From contig NZ_WNKS01000001.1 in NCBI RefSeq assembly GCF_009720655.1, positions 124,001 to 188,000 on the forward strand: DNA of 64,000 nucleotides, written 5' to 3'. This document shows positions 43,001-50,709 of the stretch, piece by piece. This DNA is from Rhodoblastus acidophilus (GTDB lineage: Bacteria > Pseudomonadota > Alphaproteobacteria > Rhizobiales > Beijerinckiaceae). The translations under genes were made by a program, and so were the position numbers. Below the pieces are notes generated by a model. It saw only the letters and a list, made by a program, of their open reading frames with translations, was not told the DNA's origin and ran no database searches. Positions within the stretch are counted from its first letter, which is position 1; every line of letters starts with the position of its first letter.

Positions 43001-43806
43001 AAGGCGCTGACATATTGCGTGACGATAACCCCCGTGTCAGGCGAAATAGTCTGCATGACATTTTCGAGAAAAGCGTCTTGAGATCTATATTCGCAATTGG
43101 CGTAAAATCCAAAATAATCAGAAATTTGAAGCGGAACTAATGCAAATGTACCATAATTGCGGGGAGCATTTAGCAGTTCGAGCAATTTAGCCTTGGCGTT
43201 TATCGCGCCATAAAAGCTTCCGAAATGCTGCATGAGAAATCGATGCGCGTCCATTTCCGCGCCAGTAGGGCTGTGGCTTCCATCAAGAAGAAATTGCAAT
43301 CCAGAATTCTTGTATACACCGCACGGATCCACGGCGACAGTTCGCGGATACGGAGGACGCATAAAGGGGCCGGGCATAAGATCAAGAACAACTGCTTCCG
43401 GATAAAGCGCCCTCAGGAACTGAGTGGGAAATTCCCAGCTGATGATTAAATCTGGAACGAAGCCACCAAGGAGCTCATCAAAATAGAGGCGTAGAGCTTC
43501 GATTTCGTCGTCGGCCAACGTTCCGTAATAATTGCGGAGTACGAAATTATCGCCGCTGCCAAATAAATCCTGTCGGTGCAGATGATCGATCACCACAAAA
43601 TCCGATTCAAAGTCTCGGTGACGCGGATCTCGCATTACTTTCTGCCATACAGCATGATTCATTAGAAAGCGGATAGATATGAATTGGTGGTCTGTTTTTA
43701 GCCTGCGCGCGAGCGGAAGCAAGTATCCCATATAGCTGCCAGCTCGAAAATCGGGAAGGCCCATATCGAAGGCAAAATTGGACAGAAGTAGCGCTTTATC
43801 GAACAT
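40027..43806 (-). CDS. Giant multidomain protein with HAD-like domain (COG5610-like), 1259 aa
   Basis: The product starts MFDKALLLSNFAFD; GAGG lies six bases upstream of this ATG. Residues 1-430 form an unrecognised domain, perhaps glycosyltransferase-like (PDLIISWEFPTQFLRALYPEAVVLD). A HAD-type domain follows: motif I FDVFDTLLTR (Asp450, Asp453), motif II ILSDF (about 586-590), and motif IV ILHIGDN (about 642-648). Then comes a region of about 400 residues with FFARDCYLPYRAAKLL, as in COG5610 proteins of polysaccharide loci. A low-complexity Ala/Pro/Lys linker (about 1097-1128) leads to a 131-residue beta-rich domain shared with two other proteins here. AT-rich codon use suggests acquisition. 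Confidence 0.8.
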   Translation of the reverse strand: MFDKALLLSNFAFDMGLPDFRAGSYMGYLLPLARRLKTDHQFISIRFLMNHAVWQKVMRDPRHRDFESDFVVIDHLHRQDLFGSGDNFVLRNYYGTLADDEIEALRLYFDELLGGFVPDLIISWEFPTQFLRALYPEAVVLDLMPGPFMRPPYPRTVAVDPCGVYKNSGLQFLLDGSHSPTGAEMDAHRFLMQHFGSFYGAINAKAKLLELLNAPRNYGTFALVPLQISDYFGFYANCEYRSQDAFLENVMQTISPDTGVIVTQYVSALTSERAISRSKLAFYRKFWPNLLYSESFDRIDNISQYVVPWADVTWSVSSTIGLQAAFYEKEVRCPGRSHLSYLERCQLDRGQKAALMMSRYSFSWDELVDQEQFLLRLASVFKERLNQGGSDFYNDWQFNPKPSELASRCNLSRADEQFASVVTPQASKPIPVLFDAHLKSIDRVECVSFDVFDTLLTRSVYHPRDVFLIVGRRLLEGHREKVPSWLNAKLFAEMRVSAEQAVRRARDADLASNMDAPLGRGENFLSEEITIEEIYTQVVDGWSGSSDLVQLLIELEQAVELSVIRPTRFGALLLSRAHAKQKRILILSDFVHPPSFVEAALELVGVKNYERLYVSSGVGLKKHTGSLFNHVAAELGIERSSILHIGDNRTGDVAKPREAGWRAMHISVPRVRYAKHIASRGIPETSMLSSFAYRTALNLFSCRYKDLGFDFERDPSLFSSREELGYLGLGPLVMSFAEWVLEECRASATSQALFFARDCYLPYRAAKLLQETDPRYIGITVAYLNVSRSAVRGVEFDSPNSVFTVGLDDVLPDTPLRYVLQERFSLAGIEPDADILEQCGISDPDKAVGALAVGQVYEVARLLLVRHWSVLERKFAELRNLYRRHIVEQGGVLEHKAALIDIGYTGTITKALSGLFKGGIEPLFMMTYANELGRSPLDNARAFLGHRFKSVSHESTPFLKYNLIIETLLNEGVGSLALIANLSGSSQEIAFVRENVPESHSQRIAEIHDGAERFFRDWLGLETCFGGALPFFEPNLLLNTLHAVLKNPTIQEASLLQEVVFDNGFAGHQNRVLVPSNASEKGVWNEGGAVLAKQANKASASTAKAPAGPAKAPAGPAKAKAKAIVLPKDLRAQLELASHASRSGDNIIEIGKGLPGHGVYGPYLPLDAGLYRISIGLDALSNGLFQRTAKLAVDVVANGGRDVLAALQLTTADLKNRTALQEIDFEIPEGKQMPFEVRVWTDGRNAVRIREVTLAKRER
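40451..40492. repeat. 21-bp tandem repeat inside the giant HAD gene
   Basis: Two consecutive 21-base units (GCCTTGGCAGGCCCGGCTGG plus T or C) and a partial third unit encode the Ala-Pro-Ala-Gly-Pro-Ala-Lys linker of the encoded protein. The units differ only at the last base, so they are probably a recent duplication, and unit number may vary between strains. Confidence 0.9.
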
Positions 43807-43847
43807 CACGACCTCGGCTTCCACGGCGACCAGCAGTGCGGCGCACG

Positions 43848-44807
43848 TTATTGTGGAACTGCGATTAGATTGAATTCGCCAAAAAAACTAGTCAGTTGCG
43901 GGTGCAAGTGGCGCACCATCAACGTGTATCCTAGGTCGAGGGAGGCGATGTATGGAGCAAGCTCCAGGAAGTCGACGGGATTGTGATAGATTGCAATGGA
44001 GAGAATGGGCCGTTGGGTGCGAAGTGTTTCAAGCGCGCCTTTCACGGCAAGGGTCTCTAATCCCTCGATGTCCATTTTAATCAACCCAACTGAGATGCCA
44101 GTGGCGGCCACATGCTCGTCGATTGACATGACTTCAAGCGCTGTTTGGCTCGCTGCTACGCTTCGAATCAACTTAGTCCCATGACCGCCACGAATTGATT
44201 CTACTCGATAACTAGTGTCGGCCAAGCCTCGGTTTACGGGATTGACCCCCTTGCCGAAACGGGTTGAGGCGGCGACTTGGCACAACACGTTGAAATTGTA
44301 AGGATCTGGTTCGAATGCGTAAACTGAAGATTCTGGGAAAAGTTTATGCAATACAACAGCCGACTCGCCACGATAAGCGCCACCATCAATTACAGCTCGA
44401 TCGGAAATTAACTCCTTTGCGCGAGGTACAAAGCTCATCCCGCAATGATAATAGAAAACCTCAGGTCTGATCATATTGTCTGGAATTTCAACGTGGCTGA
44501 GATCGAAAAGCACCTTCATGGCCTGTGCGTCAATTCTGGGTCGTTTGGCGCATTCGTTGCGTGCCCATTCGCTACGCGTCTGCTCGGCTATGGTGCGATA
44601 ATCAATCTTGAATTGTCGTCTGTGCTTCAGAGGTGGGTGACATCTGATGCGCTGAGTGTAGCAATCTATTTCTGCGCTTGAAGCGGGATCGCAAATTGAT
44701 TTTAGCCTGTTGATCCGAAGCTCCAGCTCCTCATTGGTTTGTTGGAGAATATACGGTTGCCAGGTCTGGAGAGCAATGTGATTGGACATGTCATGAAAGT
44801 TATTCAT
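43848..44807 (-). CDS. FkbM-family methyltransferase
   Basis: This 319-residue SAM-dependent methyltransferase is of the FkbM type, which O-methylates sugars in many polysaccharide loci. VIDGGAYRGESAVVLHKLFPESSVYAFEPDPYNF (about 138-171) is the SAM-binding core, and VGLIKMDIEGLETLAVKGALETLRTQRPILSIAIYH (about 240-275) is the family hallmark. The N-terminal 90 residues are extra. The gene is AT-rich like its downstream neighbours, and lies just after kdsD in the minus-strand run. Confidence 0.9.
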   Translation of the reverse strand: MNNFHDMSNHIALQTWQPYILQQTNEELELRINRLKSICDPASSAEIDCYTQRIRCHPPLKHRRQFKIDYRTIAEQTRSEWARNECAKRPRIDAQAMKVLFDLSHVEIPDNMIRPEVFYYHCGMSFVPRAKELISDRAVIDGGAYRGESAVVLHKLFPESSVYAFEPDPYNFNVLCQVAASTRFGKGVNPVNRGLADTSYRVESIRGGHGTKLIRSVAASQTALEVMSIDEHVAATGISVGLIKMDIEGLETLAVKGALETLRTQRPILSIAIYHNPVDFLELAPYIASLDLGYTLMVRHLHPQLTSFFGEFNLIAVPQ

Positions 44808-44868
44808 AGGTTTTCTCGAGATTGTAGTTCGCCGCTCGCGGCACGTTATTGGCGGGATTGAGTGATGA

Positions 44869-45870
44869 TCACACCACCCCCGCCCTGAGCAGGTCGTGGA
44901 CGTGCAGAATGCCGACGGGTCGGTCTCCTTCGACCACGAATAGCGCGGAAATGCGGCTCTCGTTCATGATTTCGAGCGCGCTCGCCGCGAGGGCATTGCA
45001 CGCGATCGTTTTCGGCGCCAGCGTCATCACCTCGCGGGCCGGCGCCTTTAGCAGGCCGTCGCCCATGTGGCGGCGCAAGTCGCCGTCGGTGATCATGCCG
45101 ATCAGGCGCCCGGCGTCGCCGATCACGCCAAGGCAGCCGAAGCTTTTCGTCGACATGGTGACGATCGCCTGTGACATTGGCGCCTCGGCCTCGACCAGAG
45201 GCAGGCGATCGCCGGTGTGCATCAGATCCGACACCAGTTTGAGCCGTCCGCCGAGGGAGCCGCCGGGGTGGTAGGTTCTAAAATCCTGCGCGGAAAAACC
45301 CTTGGCCTCGAGCAGGGCGACCGCAAGGCTGTCGCCGAGCGCGAGTTGGATGAGTGTCGAAGTCGTCGGCGCCAGCCCGTGCGGGCAGGCCTCGGTGACC
45401 GCCGGCAGTTGCAGGCAGATGTCGGCGGCGCGGCCGAGCGCGCTGTCGCGACGCGACGTGACCGCGATCAGCGGCGTCTTGAAGCGGCGCGAATACATGA
45501 TGACGCTGGCAAGCTCCACCGTCTCGCCGGACCACGACAGCGCAAGGATCACGTCGTCGCGCGCAATCATGCCGAGGTCGCCGTGGGAAGCCTCGGCGGG
45601 ATGGACGAAGAAGGCGGGGGTGCCCGTCGACGACAGAGTCGCCGCGATCTTGGCGGCGATATGGCCGCTCTTGCCCATCCCTGTGATGATGACCCTGCCG
45701 GAGGCGCCGTGCATGAGCTTGACGGCCGCGACGATGTCGGCGCCGAGCGGGCCCGCGGCGGCGCTTCGCAGCTCCTTCAGTCCGGTGACGCCGATGTCCA
45801 ACGCATTCGAGATCGAGCGCGCGATGGTCTCCGGGGCTTCGCTGCGGGAGGCGAGGATCAATTCGGTCAT
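44869..45870 (-). CDS. kdsD: D-arabinose-5-phosphate isomerase (KdsD/KpsF type)
   Basis: KdsD interconverts ribulose 5-phosphate and arabinose 5-phosphate, the first step to Kdo. The 333 residues show an N-terminal SIS domain (VIITGMGKSGHIAAKIAATLSSTGTPAFFVHPAEASHGDLGMI, about 60-103; SWSGETVEL near 112) and two C-terminal CBS domains (about 210-330). The start is one base from the end of kdsA, so they form a pair. Placement inside the capsule locus suggests it is a KpsF-like copy dedicated to capsule, possibly besides a chromosomal kdsD for lipopolysaccharide. Confidence 0.95.
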   Translation of the reverse strand: MTELILASRSEAPETIARSISNALDIGVTGLKELRSAAAGPLGADIVAAVKLMHGASGRVIITGMGKSGHIAAKIAATLSSTGTPAFFVHPAEASHGDLGMIARDDVILALSWSGETVELASVIMYSRRFKTPLIAVTSRRDSALGRAADICLQLPAVTEACPHGLAPTTSTLIQLALGDSLAVALLEAKGFSAQDFRTYHPGGSLGGRLKLVSDLMHTGDRLPLVEAEAPMSQAIVTMSTKSFGCLGVIGDAGRLIGMITDGDLRRHMGDGLLKAPAREVMTLAPKTIACNALAASALEIMNESRISALFVVEGDRPVGILHVHDLLRAGVV

Positions 45871-45871
45871 G

Positions 45872-46717
45872 TCAGAGCTCCTTGGCCACCTTGTCGAAGG
45901 CCATCAGTTGGCGCAGCAGGCCCTCGAACCGGTCAAGTGGAACCATGTTGGGTCCGTCCGACGGCGCGTTGTCGGGATCTTGGTGAGTCTCGATGAAGAG
46001 ACCCGCAACGCCAGTGGCGACGGCGGCGCGCGCCAGCACCGGCGCGAATCGGCGGTCTCCGCCTGACGAGGTCCCGTGGCCGCCTGGTTGCTGCACGGAA
46101 TGAGTGGCGTCGAAGATCACGGGGCAGCCGATTTCCGCCATGATCGGCAGCGCGCGCATGTCCGCGACCAGCGTATTGTAGCCAAACGACGAACCGCGCT
46201 CGGTCACGAGCACGTTGGAATTGCCGCTCTCCACGACTTTGGCGACAACATTCTTCATGTCCCAGGGGGCGAGGAACTGGCCCTTCTTGATCTTGACAAC
46301 CCGTCCCGTCCGGGCCGCGGCGACCAGCAGGTCGGTCTGCCTGCAGAGAAAGGCGGGGATCTGAAGGACGTCGACCGCCTCGGCCACCGGCGCGCAGTGT
46401 CCGGGCTCATGGACGTCGGTGACGACGGGAAGGGCAAAGCTCTGGCGGATGTCCGCGAAGACGTCGAGCGCCTTGGCCAGGCCAAGACCGCGCTTGCCAG
46501 AAATCGACGTGCGGTTCGCTTTGTCATAGCTGGCCTTGAACACGAGTCCGATGCCGAGACGGCCACACATCTCCTTGAGCGCGCTCGCCATCTCGCGTGC
46601 GTGCTCACGGCTCTCGAGCTGACAGGGACCTGCGAAAACGGCGATGGGGCCGCCATTGTTGAAAGTCACGGCGGCGACAGCGTCACCCCCGACCACTACG
46701 TGTGGATTTGGCTTCAA
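45872..46717 (-). CDS. kdsA: Kdo-8-phosphate synthase
   Basis: KdsA condenses arabinose 5-phosphate with phosphoenolpyruvate to Kdo 8-phosphate. The TIM-barrel motifs are clear: IAVFAGPCQLESREHA, LVFKASYDKANRTSISGKRG, VVTDVHEPGHCAPVAEAVDVLQIPAFLCRQTDL and VIFDATHSVQQPGG. I chose the TTG at 46715-46717, which gives 281 residues (normal length) and has CGGGAG upstream; the frame is open further but unlike KdsA. It is followed by kdsD. Together they supply Kdo for the capsule linker; the activating enzyme KdsB is not in the window. Confidence 0.94.
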   Translation of the reverse strand: MKPNPHVVVGGDAVAAVTFNNGGPIAVFAGPCQLESREHAREMASALKEMCGRLGIGLVFKASYDKANRTSISGKRGLGLAKALDVFADIRQSFALPVVTDVHEPGHCAPVAEAVDVLQIPAFLCRQTDLLVAAARTGRVVKIKKGQFLAPWDMKNVVAKVVESGNSNVLVTERGSSFGYNTLVADMRALPIMAEIGCPVIFDATHSVQQPGGHGTSSGGDRRFAPVLARAAVATGVAGLFIETHQDPDNAPSDGPNMVPLDRFEGLLRQLMAFDKVAKEL

Positions 46718-46781
46718 GGCCTTATCTCCCGGTTTGACACCTGATTGATTCTCAACATCGCCTTCCCGAATACACCAAAAC

Positions 46782-49262
46782 TCAAGCTTGGCCGCCGCCC
46801 GCCAGGCTCTTGACTTCCACCCCCGTGAAAACCAGCGGCGCCCCACAGGCGGCGCCCGCGACGTGGATGCGAAACTCCAGGGGCAAATCGGCATGCGCGT
46901 GCAGGAACGTGACGCTCGCCCGCTCTGTGTGCATGAAGGCCATATCCGAAAATGCGACCTGACCGAGCATGTCGTCGTTGGCGTTGACCACGTCAAACGT
47001 GAAGGTCGTATTTCCGGGCTGTGCGTCGGCAGCAGAGGCGATCGCGAACAAAACCCGATATGACCCCGCTGGGAACTTCCGATACGGGCCGAACACGATA
47101 TGACCATCGGCTCCATCCGGCGTATACGTAATCTTTGCGCCGAAATGCTGGCCAATGTTCGTGCTGAACTGATCCGCGCCGATGCGCCAGGTTCTCCGCT
47201 CGGGTTTGCGTTCCATCACGAACGGAAGCAAAGTCTCAAGCGACCGCAAGGCTTTTGAAAAGCCGCCGCTCTTGACCGCTATCGCCACCAACCAAGAACT
47301 CGCCGGATGCGTCGAGCCGATCATTGGGCCGTGCTGACGCAAGACAATATGGTCCTGGATGTTCGGAAGTTGTTTGATCAGATCGCTGAGATCGTGACAG
47401 GCGAAGCGACGAATTTTGCTTGTTTCGTCGCCCAGCGGAGGATTGCAGTCGGCATTGCGCGTCGACAACAGCAGTGCGCCACCGGGCTTCAGCGCAGACC
47501 ATGCAGCACTCATGAACAATTTGGGATCGTAGCTGTGCTCCAACGTCTGTGGGGCCACAATCGCGTCATAGGGCGCCGGCGCCGCAGAAAGCCAACCTCC
47601 AGCCGATGCTTCGTGATAGCGAACGCGATCATGCGGCCAGGCTTGTTGGGCGAACCGAATGTTACTGTCGCCCTGGTCCACGGCGTCGACCGAAGCAGCC
47701 GTCTCCGCCAGCAGCACGCCGCCATACCCGGCGCCGCAATCCAGATGCAACACGCGTGAACCGGCTTGCAACGCTGTCGCCGCGAAAGTGAAGAACGCAA
47801 GGCTTGAAACTTCAACTTCGCCGAAGTCGATCGGCAGCCGAGTCGCTGACGCGGGGCATTCGCAGTGCGCCGAAGCGATCGCGGCGCCCTGGAGTTCGGG
47901 CAGTTCCCTTCTGATTTCCGAATCGCAATAGTTCCGTCGCGCAAGCGCATCGTATCTTTGCGCGGTGCGCAGATAGGCGCTCGCGGACTCAGGATAGCAG
48001 CCGGCGAGTGTGGCCAAGGATCGCCATGCGAGCGGACCCGCCTTCTTTGCTTCGTCAAGCCGGGCATTCAATCTGTCGCGGTCGCCGACCGGCATCAAAT
48101 GCTCGAATGCCAGGCCATACAGAAGCCGGCTGAGCCGCTCGCGATCGGGCGCGCTAGCGGTTTGCAGCGCCTCAGGCAGTTGGCTGGTATGGTTGATGTC
48201 GGTGGTCAGCCCCAGATTTGCGTAATAGGGACGCCCGAGCAGGACCACCGGCTTGCCGATCATCAACGCTTCCAGGCCGACGTTGGACGACAACGCGACG
48301 ACCAAATCGCAGCGCTGCGCAAGGTCGTGAATACTAACTTCGTGTACAACGAGAACATGCTCCAGCTTCGCCAGCCTCTGCACTGCGTCGCTCGTATCCA
48401 TCGGATGGGCTTTGACGACGATTCGCCAATCGCGCATTCTTCCGATCACATCTCGGTAGAGATCCCATAGGGTCGCGTATTCGCCGAGGTGGGGGAGCAC
48501 GTTGGCGTCCCAGGAGAGTTGCGCGGGAAGGAATGCGACCCGGCCGCGGGCGTCGGAGACAAAACGGTCCACACGCTCCAGTTCGGAGGCTGAGCTTTCC
48601 TGCTCGTATTTCGAGGCGCGTCGGCGCAGCCACTCGTCGAGGAAATTCGAAATCCTTGCGGATTCCTCGCTCGAAAGTGACTGCGCCATTCGCAGAGGCA
48701 GCGTTCGCGCCAGCCGGCTCTTCTTGGGAAAAAAATGCTGGCCGCCCACATCAAGAGCAAGAAACCCTGGGAAAAAAGAGGATTCGAGCAGGAGAACGGG
48801 AATCGCGAGCGCGGCGCTTTCCGTCGCAATCGCGCGGCTGATGGGTTCGGCCCCATGTGTGACGATGATCGCATCCGGCGCCAAGGCTCTCAGAATGTTG
48901 CGCGCCTTGATCGCGATCCCTCGCAAGCGCTGATAGTAGATCGATTCACCGCCAAGCCGCTCGGCGGTCAGCGGCCAGCTATGCACGGCGTGATCGTGAA
49001 GCGCCAGATCGAAAAAGTCCCGGATGGCGCCGCCCGCGGCGATGTACTCTTCCATGGTCAAGCGCGGTGCGGCGGGAAATCCGCCATCGTTCAGTGTGAG
49101 AAGTGGGACATGCGCCGATGACAGCGCGGTCAGCGGCAAATGATCCAAAAACCAATAGCAAATCCGCACGCAAGAATGTCCGGCCCCGATAACCGTCGCG
49201 GCGGCCGATTGCACCATTGGTTCGACCGAAGATGCGTTGATCGAGAAGATTGCTATTTTCAC
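46782..49262 (-). CDS. KpsS-like capsule transferase fused to a methyltransferase and a beta-rich domain
   Basis: The GTG at 49262 gives a natural start, VKIAIFSINASSV, and 826 residues; a TTG at 49295 is an alternative. Residues 1-410 resemble capsule-synthesis proteins of the KpsS/KpsC type: WRIVVKAHPMD (about 280-290), CDLVVALSSNVGLEALMIGKPVVLLGRPYY and NLGLTTD (about 318-355). Residues about 480-650 form a SAM methyltransferase (VLHLDCGAGYGGVLLAE near 504-520; PQTLEHSYDPKLFMSAAWSALKPGGALLLSTRN). The last 120 residues (GPYRKFPAGSYRVLFAIAS) are the beta-rich domain shared with two other proteins of the locus. It may add or cap Kdo residues on the lipid end and methylate them. Confidence 0.85.
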   Translation of the reverse strand: MKIAIFSINASSVEPMVQSAAATVIGAGHSCVRICYWFLDHLPLTALSSAHVPLLTLNDGGFPAAPRLTMEEYIAAGGAIRDFFDLALHDHAVHSWPLTAERLGGESIYYQRLRGIAIKARNILRALAPDAIIVTHGAEPISRAIATESAALAIPVLLLESSFFPGFLALDVGGQHFFPKKSRLARTLPLRMAQSLSSEESARISNFLDEWLRRRASKYEQESSASELERVDRFVSDARGRVAFLPAQLSWDANVLPHLGEYATLWDLYRDVIGRMRDWRIVVKAHPMDTSDAVQRLAKLEHVLVVHEVSIHDLAQRCDLVVALSSNVGLEALMIGKPVVLLGRPYYANLGLTTDINHTSQLPEALQTASAPDRERLSRLLYGLAFEHLMPVGDRDRLNARLDEAKKAGPLAWRSLATLAGCYPESASAYLRTAQRYDALARRNYCDSEIRRELPELQGAAIASAHCECPASATRLPIDFGEVEVSSLAFFTFAATALQAGSRVLHLDCGAGYGGVLLAETAASVDAVDQGDSNIRFAQQAWPHDRVRYHEASAGGWLSAAPAPYDAIVAPQTLEHSYDPKLFMSAAWSALKPGGALLLSTRNADCNPPLGDETSKIRRFACHDLSDLIKQLPNIQDHIVLRQHGPMIGSTHPASSWLVAIAVKSGGFSKALRSLETLLPFVMERKPERRTWRIGADQFSTNIGQHFGAKITYTPDGADGHIVFGPYRKFPAGSYRVLFAIASAADAQPGNTTFTFDVVNANDDMLGQVAFSDMAFMHTERASVTFLHAHADLPLEFRIHVAGAACGAPLVFTGVEVKSLAGGGQA

Positions 49263-49344
49263 ACTTGAGCTCAGTAGCTGAACTGAAATTGACAAAGACC
49301 GGCGATCATCGCTTTACCGCGAAGTCGCAAGTCAAACCTCCGGG

Positions 49345-50709
49345 CTAGCCGCCTCCCATGAACGCTCTTGCCGCGGAGGCGACGGAAACGCCGTCGGCGT
49401 CGAGGCGACGTAACTCCTCCGCCAGCGTTGCGACCGTCCGTTCGATGTCGTCTCGGCTATGCTGCGCGGACAGGAAGAACCGCAGCCGCGCGGATTGCTC
49501 GGGAACAGCAGGCGGTATTATGGGAAACGCGTTGATCCCGCGCTTCAACAGCCGCTCGGCCAGCACAACCGTCCGCAACGAATCGCCGACGACGACAGGC
49601 GCCACGGCAAAGCCCTGGCTGGAGCCGATGTCGAGACCCGCCGCGTTCGCCCTTTCGCCGAACAGTCGCGAATTGTCTCGGAGGCGCGCGACCAACTCTG
49701 GTTCGTCGCGCATCAGGCCGATGGCGACGCGGGCCGCTTCCGTCGCCTGCGGCGTCATGCCGGCGGTGTAAACCATACCCTGCGCGGCGAAGCGCAGGAA
49801 ATCGATGAGCGCGCGGCGGCCGGCGATATAGCCGCCGCAACTCACCAGTGTCTTGGACAGCGTGCCATACCAGATATCGACTCCGTCCGGGTCGACGCCG
49901 AAATGCTCGTGACTGCCGCGCCCTGTCGCGCCCATGACGCCCAGCGCATGGGCTTCGTCCATCATCAGCCAGCAGCCCCAGCGCCGCTTGATCTCGATGA
50001 GCCGAGAAAGATCCGGCGCGTCTCCGTCCATCGAGAACAAGCCTTCCGTAACAATCAGCGCCCGGCTGTGCCGGTCGCGCGTCGCCGCAAGCTGGTCTTC
50101 CAGCGCCGAAAGGTCGTTATGGCGGAAAAGCCTTCGCGTCGCGCCCGACAATTGCGCTCCGAGAATCAAGCTGTTGTGGCTGAGTTCGTCGAGCAGGATC
50201 AGGTCGCGCGGCCCCATCAGCGCCGAGATCGTCGACACCGCGGTCGCGTGGCCGCCGACGAAAGCCAGCGCGCTTTCCGTATCGTAAAGTGCGGCGATCT
50301 CCTCTTCCAGCGCCTTGTGGAACGGCCGCTCCCCGGCTGTGACCCGGCTTGCGGAGACGCTGGTACCCCAGCGTCGCGTCGCGTCCGCAACCGCCGCCTC
50401 GATTTCCGGCCGTCCGTTCAGTCCCAGATAGTCGTAGGAGGCGAAATTGATCACCTCCCGCCCGGCGATGCGGCTACGCGCGCCGGCCCGCTCCTCATGA
50501 AGGCGGTAGAAGGGATTGGAAAGCCCCAGCGCCTCGCCAAACGCGCGTTGGAGATCGAATTCGCGATAAGCCGACAGCGTCTCGAACGAAACATCATAAC
50601 GCGCTTCCGGCGCCATGCGCGGAGCCGGCGCGCAAGAGGTCCGCATTTTCGCGAGCAGACTGGTCTTCTGACGCTCGTCGAGACGGCGGTCCTGTTCCCA
50701 AGTGCTCAC
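49345..50709 (-). CDS. PLP-dependent alpha-oxoamine synthase (RkpG/BioF-like)
   Basis: This 454-residue aminotransferase-fold enzyme is of the alpha-oxoamine synthase family (BioF, KBL, serine palmitoyltransferase). Family marks are VINFASYDYLGLNGRPEI (about 86-103), DELSHNSLI, MMDEAHALGVMGATGRG (Asp251, His254) and YGTLSKTLVSCGG with the PLP lysine at 286. It starts with GTG overlapping the PKS stop (GTGA). Such enzymes decarboxylatively join an acyl thioester to an amino acid. Next to a PKS without thioesterase it is the likely release enzyme. No biotin genes are near. The N-terminal 45 residues are extra, as in RkpG-type proteins of rhizobial capsule loci. Confidence 0.9.
   Translation of the reverse strand: MSTWEQDRRLDERQKTSLLAKMRTSCAPAPRMAPEARYDVSFETLSAYREFDLQRAFGEALGLSNPFYRLHEERAGARSRIAGREVINFASYDYLGLNGRPEIEAAVADATRRWGTSVSASRVTAGERPFHKALEEEIAALYDTESALAFVGGHATAVSTISALMGPRDLILLDELSHNSLILGAQLSGATRRLFRHNDLSALEDQLAATRDRHSRALIVTEGLFSMDGDAPDLSRLIEIKRRWGCWLMMDEAHALGVMGATGRGSHEHFGVDPDGVDIWYGTLSKTLVSCGGYIAGRRALIDFLRFAAQGMVYTAGMTPQATEAARVAIGLMRDEPELVARLRDNSRLFGERANAAGLDIGSSQGFAVAPVVVGDSLRTVVLAERLLKRGINAFPIIPPAVPEQSARLRFFLSAQHSRDDIERTVATLAEELRRLDADGVSVASAARAFMGGG

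Noticed and set aside
49345-50709. Assignment as biotin-pathway BioF
   Set aside because: No biotin gene is near. The gene overlaps a PKS lacking a thioesterase and has the N-terminal extension of RkpG-like proteins, so a capsule-lipid role fits better.
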